Positions 1-6,054 of a stretch of 6,956 nt of DNA are shown in pieces. The DNA is taken from assembly GCA_946223375.1 (NCBI GenBank), contig CAMICU010000192.1, positions 1 to 6,956 on the forward strand. Reading direction: 5' to 3'. The DNA comes from an uncultured Stenotrophomonas sp. Lineage in GTDB: Bacteria > Pseudomonadota > Gammaproteobacteria > Xanthomonadales > Xanthomonadaceae. The notes under the pieces were generated by a model. The model ran no database searches. It was not told where the DNA came from and saw only the letters and a program-made list of their open reading frames with translations. A program made the position numbers and the translations under genes. The stretch's first letter is position 1. Each line of letters starts with the position of its first letter.

Positions 1-405
1 GTCGTCGGCGCTGCCGGCCTGGTGCTCGGCATCCAGGCGCTTGAGGCTGGCCCGACGCAGCAGCGCCTCGACCTGGGTGTGGCGCATCGGTTGTTCCAGC
101 GGCCACACATTGGCTTCGTGCAGGCCGTAGTGGCGCGAGAACGCCAGCGGGTCGCTCTCGGCCAGCAGGATCGGCGGCGGCAGGCCGGTACCGGCCAGCC
201 AGGTGAAGAAGCCGGCGGCGCGGTCGGCGTCCTCCAGCGTGCCGACCACGATCGCCATCCAGTCGTTGCCGCGGTGGCGGCGCACGTCGATGTCCTGCGC
301 GTCGCTGACCCAGCGCGGGGTGAAGTCCATGAACTCGAGCAGGGCGATGGTGCGCTCGGCGCGGACCGCGTCCGCGTCGATGACCAGGATACGGGACTCA
401 CTCAT
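1..405 (-). CDS. fleQ: FleQ, sigma-54-dependent flagellar master activator (N-terminal part only)
   Basis: The first 135 codons of an open frame that leaves the window at the left edge. The protein starts MSESRILVIDADAVRAERT and matches the N-terminal receiver-like domain of FleQ, the enhancer-binding protein that activates RpoN-dependent flagellar promoters. The AAA+ and DNA-binding domains would lie outside the window. The domain is degenerate: acidic residues remain near the first beta strand (D10, D12), but the strand that should end in the phospho-acceptor Asp reads MAIVVGT, so phosphorylation is unlikely. This is usual for FleQ, whose activity is known in Pseudomonas to respond to c-di-GMP and FleN. 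The ATG at 405-403 has a good ribosome site (AAGGAG, 418-413) and overlaps the end of the upstream receiver gene by 8 bp, which suggests co-translation with it and rpoN. Confidence 0.88.
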   Translation of the reverse strand, partial: MSESRILVIDADAVRAERTIALLEFMDFTPRWVSDAQDIDVRRHRGNDWMAIVVGTLEDADRAAGFFTWLAGTGLPPPILLAESDPLAFSRHYGLHEANVWPLEQPMRHTQVEALLRRASLKRLDAEHQAGSADD

Positions 406-778
406 GGTCGGGCTCCTTGAGCGACTCCAGGATCGGCATCACTTCCTGGATGTAGGACAGCTTGCTGACGAAGTTGTCGGCGCCGGCGCGCAGCGCGTGC
501 TCGCGGTGCTCGGAATCGTCGAAATGGCTGGCGATGACCACATACGGGGCATCGTCCTGGGTCTTGATCAGGCGGGTGGCCTGCAGGCCGCCCATCTCCG
601 GCATGGCCAGGTCCATCAGCACGACCTGCGGGCGCAGCGTCTCGGAGCGCTCGATCGCCTCCAGGCCATTGCCGGCACTGCCGATCACCTGCAACCAGTC
701 GACCTTGCGGAAGTGGCGCATGGCGGCGTTGATGAAACCTTCGTGGTCGTCGACCAGCAACACGGTGAGCTTGCTCAT
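398..778 (-). CDS. Stand-alone CheY-like response regulator between rpoN and fleQ
   Basis: A 126-residue protein consisting of one receiver domain with no output domain. All the phosphorylation residues are present: acidic pair D10/D11, phospho-acceptor D56 in the strand VVLMDLAMPEMGG, switch Ser84 in VVIASHF, and Lys106 in NFVSKLS. It should therefore be a working phospho-receiver acting through protein-protein contact or as a phosphate sink. No histidine kinase is encoded in the window. It starts 14 bp after the rpoN stop, with AAGGAT (788-783) as ribosome site, and its TGA overlaps the fleQ start, so rpoN, this gene and fleQ look like one transcript. A role in tuning FleQ or RpoN is inferred from position only. 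A chemotaxis CheY is less likely given the location and the DHEGF sequence after the acidic pair. Confidence 0.9.
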   Translation of the reverse strand: MSKLTVLLVDDHEGFINAAMRHFRKVDWLQVIGSAGNGLEAIERSETLRPQVVLMDLAMPEMGGLQATRLIKTQDDAPYVVIASHFDDSEHREHALRAGADNFVSKLSYIQEVMPILESLKEPDHE

Positions 779-792
779 GGGAATCCTTGGGT

Positions 793-2202
793 TCAGCCGG
801 CGCGTGCCAGCTGCGGCAGGGGGCCGTGGCGGCGGCGCTCGCGGGCCGGGGCGATATCGAGTTGTTCGCGGTATTTTGCGACGGTCCGGCGCGCGATGTT
901 CACTCCCTGGCGTGCCAGCAGCCCGGCGATGGCCTCGTCGGCCAGCGGCCGGCCGGCCGGCTCGGCATCGATCAGGCGCTTGACCATGGCCTTGACCGCC
1001 AGCCCGGACACCGCCGCGCCTTCCAGCCGCACGGCGAAGAAGTGCTTGAGTTCGAACGTGCCACGCGGTGTCTGCAGGTACTTGCCGGAGGTGATGCGCG
1101 ACACCGTGGATTCGTGCATGCCGATGCTGTCGGCCACTTCCTTCAGGGTCAGCGGCGCCATCGCTTCCTCGCCGTTGACCAGGAACGCGGCCTGGCGCTC
1201 GACGATGACGCGCGCGGTGCGCAGCAGGGTTTCATAGCGCATCGACAGGCCGCGGGTCAGCCAGCGTGCTTCGTGCAGCATCTCGCGCAGCGGCTGCGAG
1301 GCTTCGCCGCTGCTTTCGGCGACCACGCGCTCGTAGCCGGCGTTGATGTTCAGGCGCGGCGTGGTGGCCGGGTTCAAGGCCACCCGCCACTGGCCATCGG
1401 CGTGCCAGGCGACCACATCGGGCACCACCGCCATCTCCGCCGCCACCTGCAGGGCGTCGCCCGGGCGCGGCTGCAGCGACAGCACCAGCCGGAAGGCTTC
1501 CAGCACGTCCTCCAGCTCGGCGTCCAGCGCCCGCGCCAAGGCAGGGTAGTCGTGCTGGGCCAGCAGCTGCAGGTCGGTCGCGAGCAGGCGGTGGGCCAGG
1601 TGGCGCGCGGCGACGTTGCCGGACAGGGCGGTCAGCTGTGCCTGCAGGCACTCACGCAGGTCCACCGCGGCCATGCCGGCCGGATCGCCGTGCAGCAGGT
1701 GCTGGCGGATCGCCTCCACGTCCGTGGCGGTGCGGTCCAGGCGGGCGCTGGCCAGCTGGGTGAGCTGCGCCAGCGGTGCCTGCAGGTAACCGGCCTCGTC
1801 GCAGTGTTCCAGCCAGAACGCGGCCACGGCCAGGTCGGCCGGGCCCAGGTCCAGCGCCAGTGCGGTGAGTACGCGCAGCTGCGGGTCGCTGGATTCACCG
1901 GCGGCGATGCGGGCCATGCGGTCCTCGTCGGCCGCGTTCCAGCTGGCGCCGGGCGTGTCCCACATCGAGGATTCGGGGAGTTCGTCGAAGGCCGCCACGT
2001 CGGTCTGGGCGGCCTCGGCCGGCGTGTCCTCGCCGGTCTGCTCGCGCTCGTCGTGCAGTTCCAGCAGCGGGTTGTTCTCCAGCGCCTGGCGCACTTCCAG
2101 TTCCAGCTGCATGCCGTTGAGCTGCAGCAGGCGGATGGACTGCAGCAGGGCAGGCGTCAGGTGGAGCTGTTGACCCAGCTGGGTGGACAGTGCGGCTTTC
2201 AT
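793..2202 (-). CDS. rpoN: RNA polymerase sigma-54 factor, flagellar copy (RpoN2 type)
   Basis: A full-length 469-residue sigma-54. Domains in order: activator-interacting region I, Gln/Leu-rich, about residues 8-48 (QQLHLTPALLQSIRLLQL, then ALENNPLLE); acidic region II, about 50-105; core-polymerase-binding region, about 110-300, with the family motif GDPAGMAAVDLREC near 172-185; helix-turn-helix, about 351-375 (LTLKEVADSIGMHESTVSR), for the -12 element; and the RpoN box ARRTVAKYRE at 437-446 for the -24 element. Nothing essential is missing. Xanthomonads commonly carry two rpoN genes, and the one beside fleQ is the flagellar paralog; that this is the second copy is inferred from context, since only one copy is visible. 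The ATG at 2202-2200 has a modest GGGGA ribosome site 6-7 nt upstream. The next gene begins 14 bp downstream. A long structured leader precedes it. Confidence 0.95.
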   Translation of the reverse strand: MKAALSTQLGQQLHLTPALLQSIRLLQLNGMQLELEVRQALENNPLLELHDEREQTGEDTPAEAAQTDVAAFDELPESSMWDTPGASWNAADEDRMARIAAGESSDPQLRVLTALALDLGPADLAVAAFWLEHCDEAGYLQAPLAQLTQLASARLDRTATDVEAIRQHLLHGDPAGMAAVDLRECLQAQLTALSGNVAARHLAHRLLATDLQLLAQHDYPALARALDAELEDVLEAFRLVLSLQPRPGDALQVAAEMAVVPDVVAWHADGQWRVALNPATTPRLNINAGYERVVAESSGEASQPLREMLHEARWLTRGLSMRYETLLRTARVIVERQAAFLVNGEEAMAPLTLKEVADSIGMHESTVSRITSGKYLQTPRGTFELKHFFAVRLEGAAVSGLAVKAMVKRLIDAEPAGRPLADEAIAGLLARQGVNIARRTVAKYREQLDIAPARERRRHGPLPQLARAG

Positions 2203-2260
2203 GCGTTTCCCCGTACAGCGCCAGCGATCGGCGCGTTGTGGAACGCATCTTGCGTGGCCG

Positions 2261-2336
2261 CTGTCAGGCCCGTAATAGGTGTTGCCCCGATGGCTGTCGA
2301 TGACGCCCTGACAGGATGTAGGGGCAACCCCTACAT
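2261..2336 (-). repeat. Interleaved inverted repeats in the rpoN leader
   Basis: Three inverted repeats lie in 76 bp upstream of rpoN. Pair A is CTGTCAGG (2261-2268) with CCTGACAG (2307-2314). Pair B is GTTGCCCC (2281-2288) with GGGGCAAC (2321-2328). Pair C has perfect 9-bp arms, ATGTAGGGG (2316-2324) and CCCCTACAT (2328-2336), with a 3-nt centre. A and B interleave (A-B-A'-B'), which in RNA would form an H-type pseudoknot. B' shares bases with C, so those two pairings exclude each other. No T-run follows any arm, so these are not plain terminators. They may be a structured mRNA leader, operator sites, or a remnant of a GTAG-type repetitive palindrome. The repeats are seen directly; the function is unknown. 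Confidence 0.6.
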
Positions 2337-2400
2337 ATCGTCAGAATTCCGACGCACCGTTTGCTGAAAACAGGCGCAAGCAATTGATTGTATTGGGGTG

Positions 2401-2418
2401 CTGCGGGAAAAGTGCCGG
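2401..2418 (-). promoter_or_regulatory. Possible sigma-54 promoter upstream of rpoN
   Basis: Minus-strand CCGGCACTTTTCCCGCAG has GG at 2416-2415 and GC at 2404-2403 with the required 10 nt between them, and GGCAC matches the -24 consensus fully. The -12 side is poorer (CCGCA rather than TTGCA). The start site would fall near 2391, giving a leader of about 190 nt that includes the interleaved repeats. If real, it implies RpoN-dependent expression of the rpoN-receiver-fleQ set. Part of it overlaps the palindrome CGGAATTCCG (2416-2425). A TACAAT hexamer downstream could be a sigma-70 -10 box, but no convincing -35 partner is seen. Confidence 0.3.
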
Positions 2419-2464
2419 AATTCCGTTTTTGTGACGCAGTGCGGAATCGAACGGCATTCCGACG

Positions 2465-3097
2465 TCAGACCAGGTCCTGTTCGTGGCGCACGGCCAGCAG
2501 CAACAGGTCATTGGCGCGCCGGCAACCCAGCGCTTCCATCATCCGTGCGCGGTGGGTTTCCACCGTCTTGATGCTGATGCCGAGCTCGGCGGCGATTTCC
2601 TTGGTGGTCTGGCCACCCCCCAGCCGGCGCAGGATCTGCTTCTGCCGCGGCGACAGCGCGGCGATGCCGGTCGGGCGCTCGCGTGCGATCAACGGTGCCA
2701 GCATCTTGGCCGAGATCTGCGGGCTCAGGAACACCTGCCCGGCGAAGGCCGCGCGCAGCGCCAGTTCCAGCTCGGCTGGCGCGGCATCCTTGACCACGAA
2801 ACCGACCGCACCGCGATCCAGCGCATCGCGCACATGGCCGGTGTCATCGTGCATGGACATCATCACCGTGCGGATGTTGGGCATGCGCGTGCGGATGTCG
2901 CTCAGCGCGTCCAGGCCGCTGCGGCCAGGCAGCGACAGGTCCATCAGGATCAGGTCGGGCAGGTGGAACAACGCCATTTCCAGTGCCTGCTCGGCGGTGC
3001 TGGCCTCGGCAACGACCTGGATGCCGTCGAACGTCTGCAGCAGCCGACCCAGTCCGGCACGCACCAATGTGTGGTCGTCGACAATTAGAACGCGCAC
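2465..3097 (-). CDS. NarL/FixJ-family response regulator (receiver plus LuxR-type HTH)
   Basis: A 210-residue transcriptional regulator. The receiver spans about residues 1-118, with acidic pair D7/D8, phospho-acceptor D53 (LILMDLSLPGRSG), switch Ser81 (VMMSMHD) and Lys103 (FVVKDA), all intact. The LuxR-type helix-turn-helix spans about 147-205 (LSPRQKQIL, then TTKEIAAELGISIKTVETHR). It should bind DNA as a phosphorylation-controlled dimer; targets cannot be read from the sequence. The start is GTG at 3097-3095, supported by an in-frame TAA at 3130-3128 with no ATG between, and a weak AAGG ribosome site 10 nt upstream. It lies 80 bp after the PilZ-type gene and 262 bp before rpoN. No cognate sensor kinase is in the window. 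Position suggests flagellar or motility control, possibly of rpoN itself, but this is inference. Confidence 0.92.
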   Translation of the reverse strand: MRVLIVDDHTLVRAGLGRLLQTFDGIQVVAEASTAEQALEMALFHLPDLILMDLSLPGRSGLDALSDIRTRMPNIRTVMMSMHDDTGHVRDALDRGAVGFVVKDAAPAELELALRAAFAGQVFLSPQISAKMLAPLIARERPTGIAALSPRQKQILRRLGGGQTTKEIAAELGISIKTVETHRARMMEALGCRRANDLLLLAVRHEQDLV

Positions 3098-3177
3098 GGA
3101 AACAGGACCTTTGCGGAAGGCTGCACCTTAGCGGAGCCCGATCACTGGCGCCAGCAGGCCAGAAGTCCCGGGTGCCG

Positions 3178-3747
3178 TCATCGGTTGCGCCGGCTGTCAG
3201 CAATCTGACGGCGGTGGAGACGGAACAGGTGACGTTCCAGTGCGGAGGCGAATGCCTCGCTGGTGTCCTGCAGGCGCAGCCACAGCGCGGTGCCTGCCGG
3301 CGTCGTGGCCTGGGCCAGCACCACCACCGGCATCTCGATGTGGTCAGGCAGCCACTCGGCCGGCTGCAGCTTGACCACGCCACTGCTGCCGGGGCTGGCC
3401 AGTACGGGCTCGGCAAGCTGCATGCGCAGGCCATGCCGCGACCAGCGCAGGGAATGCACCGGCAGCATCTGCCCGGACTGCTGCAGCAGGCGCCCGAGCA
3501 GGACCAGGGTCAGGTCCATGCGCGCTTCCAGGCGCTGCAGCTGCGCGCTGGCGTCGACGCGGTCCTCGCCGTCGTCGCTGCTGCGCGAATCCTCCACCAG
3601 TGCGACGCTGCGCAACAGCATCTCCGATACGCCGGGACGCTGCACGCGTGCGCCGGGCTCGAACAGCGCCGGCAGGGTGACCTCACAGCTGAGCGTGTCG
3701 TCGAACAGCTCCACGTCCGCCGGATGCGTGAGGCCGGGAGTGTTCAT
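3178..3747 (-). CDS. Atypical PilZ-domain protein (tetrameric tPilZ type)
   Basis: A 189-residue soluble protein with no signal peptide or membrane segment. It has an N-terminal beta segment (about 10-50, including CEVTLPALFEPGARV), a long Leu-rich helix (about 66-91, LQRLEARMDLTLVLLGRLLQ), then a beta-rich part (about 95-180) with RWSRHG at 101-106. This resembles the atypical PilZ fold described in xanthomonads, where a long heptad helix inserted in the PilZ barrel drives tetramer formation. The c-di-GMP motif looks degraded: there is no clear RxxxR, and RWSRHG keeps Ser and Gly of [D/N]xSxxG but has Arg in place of the acidic/amide residue. It may therefore act by protein contact rather than by binding c-di-GMP. 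Its ATG overlaps the stop of the FliT-like gene (ATGA, 3747-3744) and no good ribosome site precedes it, so translational coupling is likely. Confidence 0.72.
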   Translation of the reverse strand: MNTPGLTHPADVELFDDTLSCEVTLPALFEPGARVQRPGVSEMLLRSVALVEDSRSSDDGEDRVDASAQLQRLEARMDLTLVLLGRLLQQSGQMLPVHSLRWSRHGLRMQLAEPVLASPGSSGVVKLQPAEWLPDHIEMPVVVLAQATTPAGTALWLRLQDTSEAFASALERHLFRLHRRQIADSRRNR

Positions 3748-4055
3748 GGCAGCGCGCCGGCCCGCTGGTAGGCGTTGACCGCGCGCAGTGACTGGCGCTC
3801 GTGGCGCAGGTGCCCGGCCGCCTCGTCGCGCAGCTCGCGCATGCGCGCGGTCAGCGCCTGCTGCTGCTGGAGCAGCTCGCCCAGCGCAGCCGCCTCGGAC
3901 TGCGCGCCGTGCGCGTGGATGTAGTCACGCAGGCGCTGGTCGTGCTCGCTGACGATGCGCTCGGCCTCGTCATGCGCTTCGCCGTCGATGGCGTTCTTCA
4001 GTGCCTCCAGATCCTGGTGCAGCGCACGCAGCACGGAGGCGGTGGTCTCGGACAT
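3744..4055 (-). CDS. FliT-like flagellar chaperone (small helical protein)
   Basis: A 103-residue, almost entirely helical, charged protein rich in Ala, Glu, Gln and Arg. It has a Gln run (QQQQ, 64-67) and a C-terminal segment ending LRAVNAYQRAG, which resembles the C-terminus of FliT-family proteins. FliT in enteric bacteria is the export chaperone of the cap protein FliD. Placement straight after fliD and fliS, with a 2-bp gap to the fliS stop, supports that role here, though sequence similarity in this family is low and the call rests partly on context. The ATG at 4055-4053 has GGGAG (4067-4063) as ribosome site inside the end of fliS. The gene ends in an ATGA overlap with the PilZ-type gene. 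In enteric bacteria FliT also binds FlhDC; whether this protein touches FleQ is unknown. Confidence 0.68.
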   Translation of the reverse strand: MSETTASVLRALHQDLEALKNAIDGEAHDEAERIVSEHDQRLRDYIHAHGAQSEAAALGELLQQQQALTARMRELRDEAAGHLRHERQSLRAVNAYQRAGALP

Positions 4056-4057
4056 GC

Positions 4058-4477
4058 TCAGGCTCCCTGCGCGGCCGGCTGGCGGCGCTGCTCCAGCGGG
4101 ATGGCGTTCCAGGCGGCCTCGATCTCGCCCAGCAGCGACAGCGATTCCTGCAGCGCGCTGGTGTCGTTGTTGAGGTTGGCTTCGGTCAGGCGCTGCATGA
4201 TGTAGTCGTAGAGGGCGGACAGGTTGCCGGCCACTTCGCCGCCGGCGGCATGGTCGAGCGAGCCGTTCAGGTGGCCGATGATGGCGCAGGCCTCGCCGAT
4301 GGCCTTGCCCTTCAGCGCCTGGTCGCCCTGGGCCAGGAAGGCCTCGGCACGGCGCATGCGCTCGTTGGCACCTTCCAGCAGCAGGGAGACCAGCTTGTGG
4401 GGGTCGGCATCCGCCACGCGGGTCGAAACCCCGATCTGGCGATACTGCTCGGCGTAATGGCGGCTTGGGCCGTACAT
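4058..4477 (-). CDS. fliS: FliS, flagellin export chaperone
   Basis: A 139-residue protein of normal FliS length that binds the disordered C-terminus of flagellin in the cytoplasm, prevents early polymerisation and delivers it to the flagellar type III export gate. Family marks are clear: Tyr residues near the N-terminus (Y2, Y8, Y12), DPHKLVSLLLEGA at 25-37, and GGEVAGNLSALYDYIMQRL at 79-97 followed by EANLNND. A short Gln/Pro/Ala-rich tail follows residue 130. The ATG at 4477-4475 has AGGAG (4491-4487) as ribosome site, 9 nt upstream. The gene lies 115 bp after fliD, and the FliT-like gene follows within 2 bp, so the chaperone genes are probably translated from one mRNA. Confidence 0.95.
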   Translation of the reverse strand: MYGPSRHYAEQYRQIGVSTRVADADPHKLVSLLLEGANERMRRAEAFLAQGDQALKGKAIGEACAIIGHLNGSLDHAAGGEVAGNLSALYDYIMQRLTEANLNNDTSALQESLSLLGEIEAAWNAIPLEQRRQPAAQGA

Positions 4478-4500
4478 GTACTCAATCTCCTGGTGTTCGT

Positions 4501-4520
4501 GCAGTGAAGGTGATCACTGC
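4501..4520 (-). repeat. Hairpin in the fliS leader
   Basis: Perfect 7-bp inverted repeat, GCAGTGA (4501-4507) and TCACTGC (4514-4520), with a 6-nt loop. It sits about 10 nt upstream of the fliS ribosome site and has no T-run, so it is not a standard terminator. It also contains the 8-bp palindrome GTGATCAC (4510-4517). It could be an mRNA structure affecting stability or fliS translation, or an operator. Confidence 0.4.
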
Positions 4521-4549
4521 CGAGACATCGTGTGCGGGGGCTCTCCCAG

Positions 4550-4577
4550 CTATCGGCCGTCAGGGCCTCCAGCTTGA
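4550..4577 (-). promoter_or_regulatory. Possible sigma-28 (FliA) promoter for fliS
   Basis: Minus-strand GCCGATAG (4557-4550) matches seven of eight bases of the FliA -10 element GCCGATAA. A weak TCAA (4577-4574) sits 16 nt upstream in place of TAAA. Transcription would start about 65 nt before the fliS ATG and give the chaperone genes their own late expression in addition to read-through from fliD. The -35 match is poor, so this is tentative. Confidence 0.33.
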
Positions 4578-4592
4578 GCGTGCCTGCGGGGG

Positions 4593-5957
4593 TCAGCTGG
4601 ACGAGGAGGACAGCTGCTGGGACAGATAGCTGCTGGTGCTCTGCATCTGCGAGACCAGCGTGTCCATCGCGGTGAACTGCGCGGTGTAGCGCGCCGACAC
4701 CTTCTCCATGCGCTTGTCGAGCTCATCGAGCTGCTTTTCCAGCTTCTTGATCTCTTTGTTGAGCGCGTCGGTGCGTTGCACCAGGGTGCCGGTGCCGGTG
4801 TCCAGGTTGCTCTTGAGGATGCCGTTGACGCCCTCGTAGAGCTTGCCACTCTTGCCCAGCAGGGCCTCGGCGGCGGCCGGGTTCTTGGCCATCGCCTTGT
4901 CGAAGGTGCTGGCGTCCAGCGCCAGCGTGCCGTCCTTGGTGATGGTCAGGCCCAGTTCCTTCATGTCCAGCACGTTGGCGCTGAGCTGGCCGCGCAGCTG
5001 CTGCTGCAGGCCGCGGACCATCGAGTCGCCGGTCAGCACCGAGGCCTTGTCGTTGGTCGCGTCATAGGCGCTGGCGTTCTTGAGCAGGGTCACCGACGCG
5101 TTGTAGGCGCTGACGAAACCCTCCACCGCGGTCTTCAGCGGGTCGTTGTTCTGGGTGATGGTCAGCGCGGTGGTGGTGCCGGGCTCGGCCTTGGTCAGGT
5201 CCAGGGTCACGCCGGCGATGATGTCGCTGACGCTGTTGCTGCTGGACTCGCGATCGAAGCCGTCCACCCGCACATGGGCGTTGGTGGGCGCGGCGATCTG
5301 GTTCAGGCCACCCGTGCTGCCATCCCAGGTCAGTGCCGACAGGCCGCCGTTGCCTCCCTCGGCGCTGACTTTCAGTGCGCCCTCGGTGCCGGAATTGACG
5401 GCGTTGAGCACCAGGTGCTGGCCGTCGTTGGCGGTGATGACGGTGGCATTGACGCCCTTGCCGCCCGCGGCGCTGTTGATCGCCGCGGCGATGCTGGCCA
5501 GGTTGCTGCCGGGGGCGATCTCCACGGAGATGGATTCCTCCTCGCCCCAGGCGATCGACAGCTTTCCGTCGCCGACCACGGTCTCGGCGTCGAACGCGCC
5601 GGAGCTGAGCTTCTGCGGCTGGGCCAGGCTGAACACTTCGATGTTGTAGCTGCCGGCGGCCGCCAGTGTCTTGCCGGTGGACGGATCGGTGACGATGGTG
5701 GCACTGAAGCCGCTCTTCTCCGGTACCGAGGTCTTGTAGGCACGCAGGTCGGCGGCCTTGCCCATCGCCTCCATCGCGGTCTGCAGGCTGCTCAGCGAAC
5801 TCTTGATGTTGCCCAGCGCCGACAGCTTGGAGGTGGCCGCGGTTCCCTGGTTGTTGATGCGGTTGGCCGCAGGCTTGCGTTCGGCGGCAACCAGCTGCGC
5901 AACGATGGTGGGGATGTCCAGGCCGGAGCCGACGGCGGACAGGGAAGACGTGGCCAT
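4593..5957 (-). CDS. fliD: FliD, flagellar filament cap (hook-associated protein 2)
   Basis: A complete 454-residue FliD, the secreted protein that forms the cap at the filament tip and directs insertion of flagellin subunits. Residues about 5-108 form the FliD N-terminal domain (LSAVGSGLDIPTIVAQLVAAE at the start). A flagellin-hook IN-like motif lies at about 146-197 (NLASIAAAINSAAGGKGV). The C-terminal FliD domain covers about 222-440, and the coiled coil near 399-424 (EIKKLEKQLDELDKRMEKV) precedes the terminal helix. It ends in a run of five Ser. There is no cleavable signal, as expected for type III export. The ATG at 5957-5955 has GAGGA (5968-5964) at 6-nt spacing. Two promoters lie upstream, and no flaG gene separates it from fliC, unlike in Pseudomonas. 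Confidence 0.96.
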   Translation of the reverse strand: MATSSLSAVGSGLDIPTIVAQLVAAERKPAANRINNQGTAATSKLSALGNIKSSLSSLQTAMEAMGKAADLRAYKTSVPEKSGFSATIVTDPSTGKTLAAAGSYNIEVFSLAQPQKLSSGAFDAETVVGDGKLSIAWGEEESISVEIAPGSNLASIAAAINSAAGGKGVNATVITANDGQHLVLNAVNSGTEGALKVSAEGGNGGLSALTWDGSTGGLNQIAAPTNAHVRVDGFDRESSSNSVSDIIAGVTLDLTKAEPGTTTALTITQNNDPLKTAVEGFVSAYNASVTLLKNASAYDATNDKASVLTGDSMVRGLQQQLRGQLSANVLDMKELGLTITKDGTLALDASTFDKAMAKNPAAAEALLGKSGKLYEGVNGILKSNLDTGTGTLVQRTDALNKEIKKLEKQLDELDKRMEKVSARYTAQFTAMDTLVSQMQSTSSYLSQQLSSSSS

Positions 5958-6005
5958 TGAAGTTCCTCTTGCGGCAAGGGGACGCCTTTGCAGCAGGCAT
6001 CCCGG

Positions 6006-6032
6006 ATATCGGCAACGGGCGGCGAAGCTTTA
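6006..6032 (-). promoter_or_regulatory. Sigma-28 (FliA) promoter of fliD
   Basis: Minus-strand TAAAGCTT (6032-6025), an 11-nt spacer, then GCCGATAT (6013-6006). Compared with the FliA consensus TAAAGTTT-N11-GCCGATAA, 14 of 16 bases match and spacing is exact. The start site would fall near 5999, leaving a leader of about 40 nt before the fliD ATG. It indicates late, FliA-dependent expression of the cap gene. Confidence 0.8.
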
Positions 6033-6054
6033 GCCGACCGGTCGCGCCGACAGC

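Noticed and set aside
203..1237. Plus-strand open frame (344 codons) across fleQ, the receiver gene and rpoN
   Set aside because: It spans three convincing minus-strand genes and their junctions, with no family resemblance and no ribosome site noted.
2316..2336. Rho-independent terminator for the LuxR-type regulator
   Set aside because: The hairpin is strong but is not followed by a T-run on either strand, and it lies more than 125 bp after the stop.
787..2367. Long plus-strand open frame (526 codons) opposite rpoN
   Set aside because: It mirrors the rpoN gene in antisense. The translation is rich in His, Gln, Arg and Gly with no domain pattern, as expected for a shadow frame in high-GC DNA, whereas the minus-strand protein has every sigma-54 motif.
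3098..3177. Promoter or terminator in the gap before the LuxR-type regulator
   Set aside because: Only a 10-bp palindrome CTGGCGCCAG (3145-3154) was found. There is no T-run, no GG-N10-GC element and no FliA match, so no regulatory call is supported.
4533..4548. TGG...GCA with sigma-54 spacing upstream of fliS
   Set aside because: Only the GG and GC dinucleotides and flanking T and A match; the CAC and TT parts of the consensus are absent. Such matches are frequent in GC-rich DNA.
4572..4584. GGCACG upstream of fliS as a sigma-54 -24 box
   Set aside because: The nearest GC is 9 nt away rather than 10, and no TTGC follows; sigma-54 promoters tolerate spacing change poorly.
4776..5960. Plus-strand open frame (394 codons) opposite fliD
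   Set aside because: Antisense shadow of fliD with low-complexity Gly/Val/Ala/Gln content and no recognisable domain.
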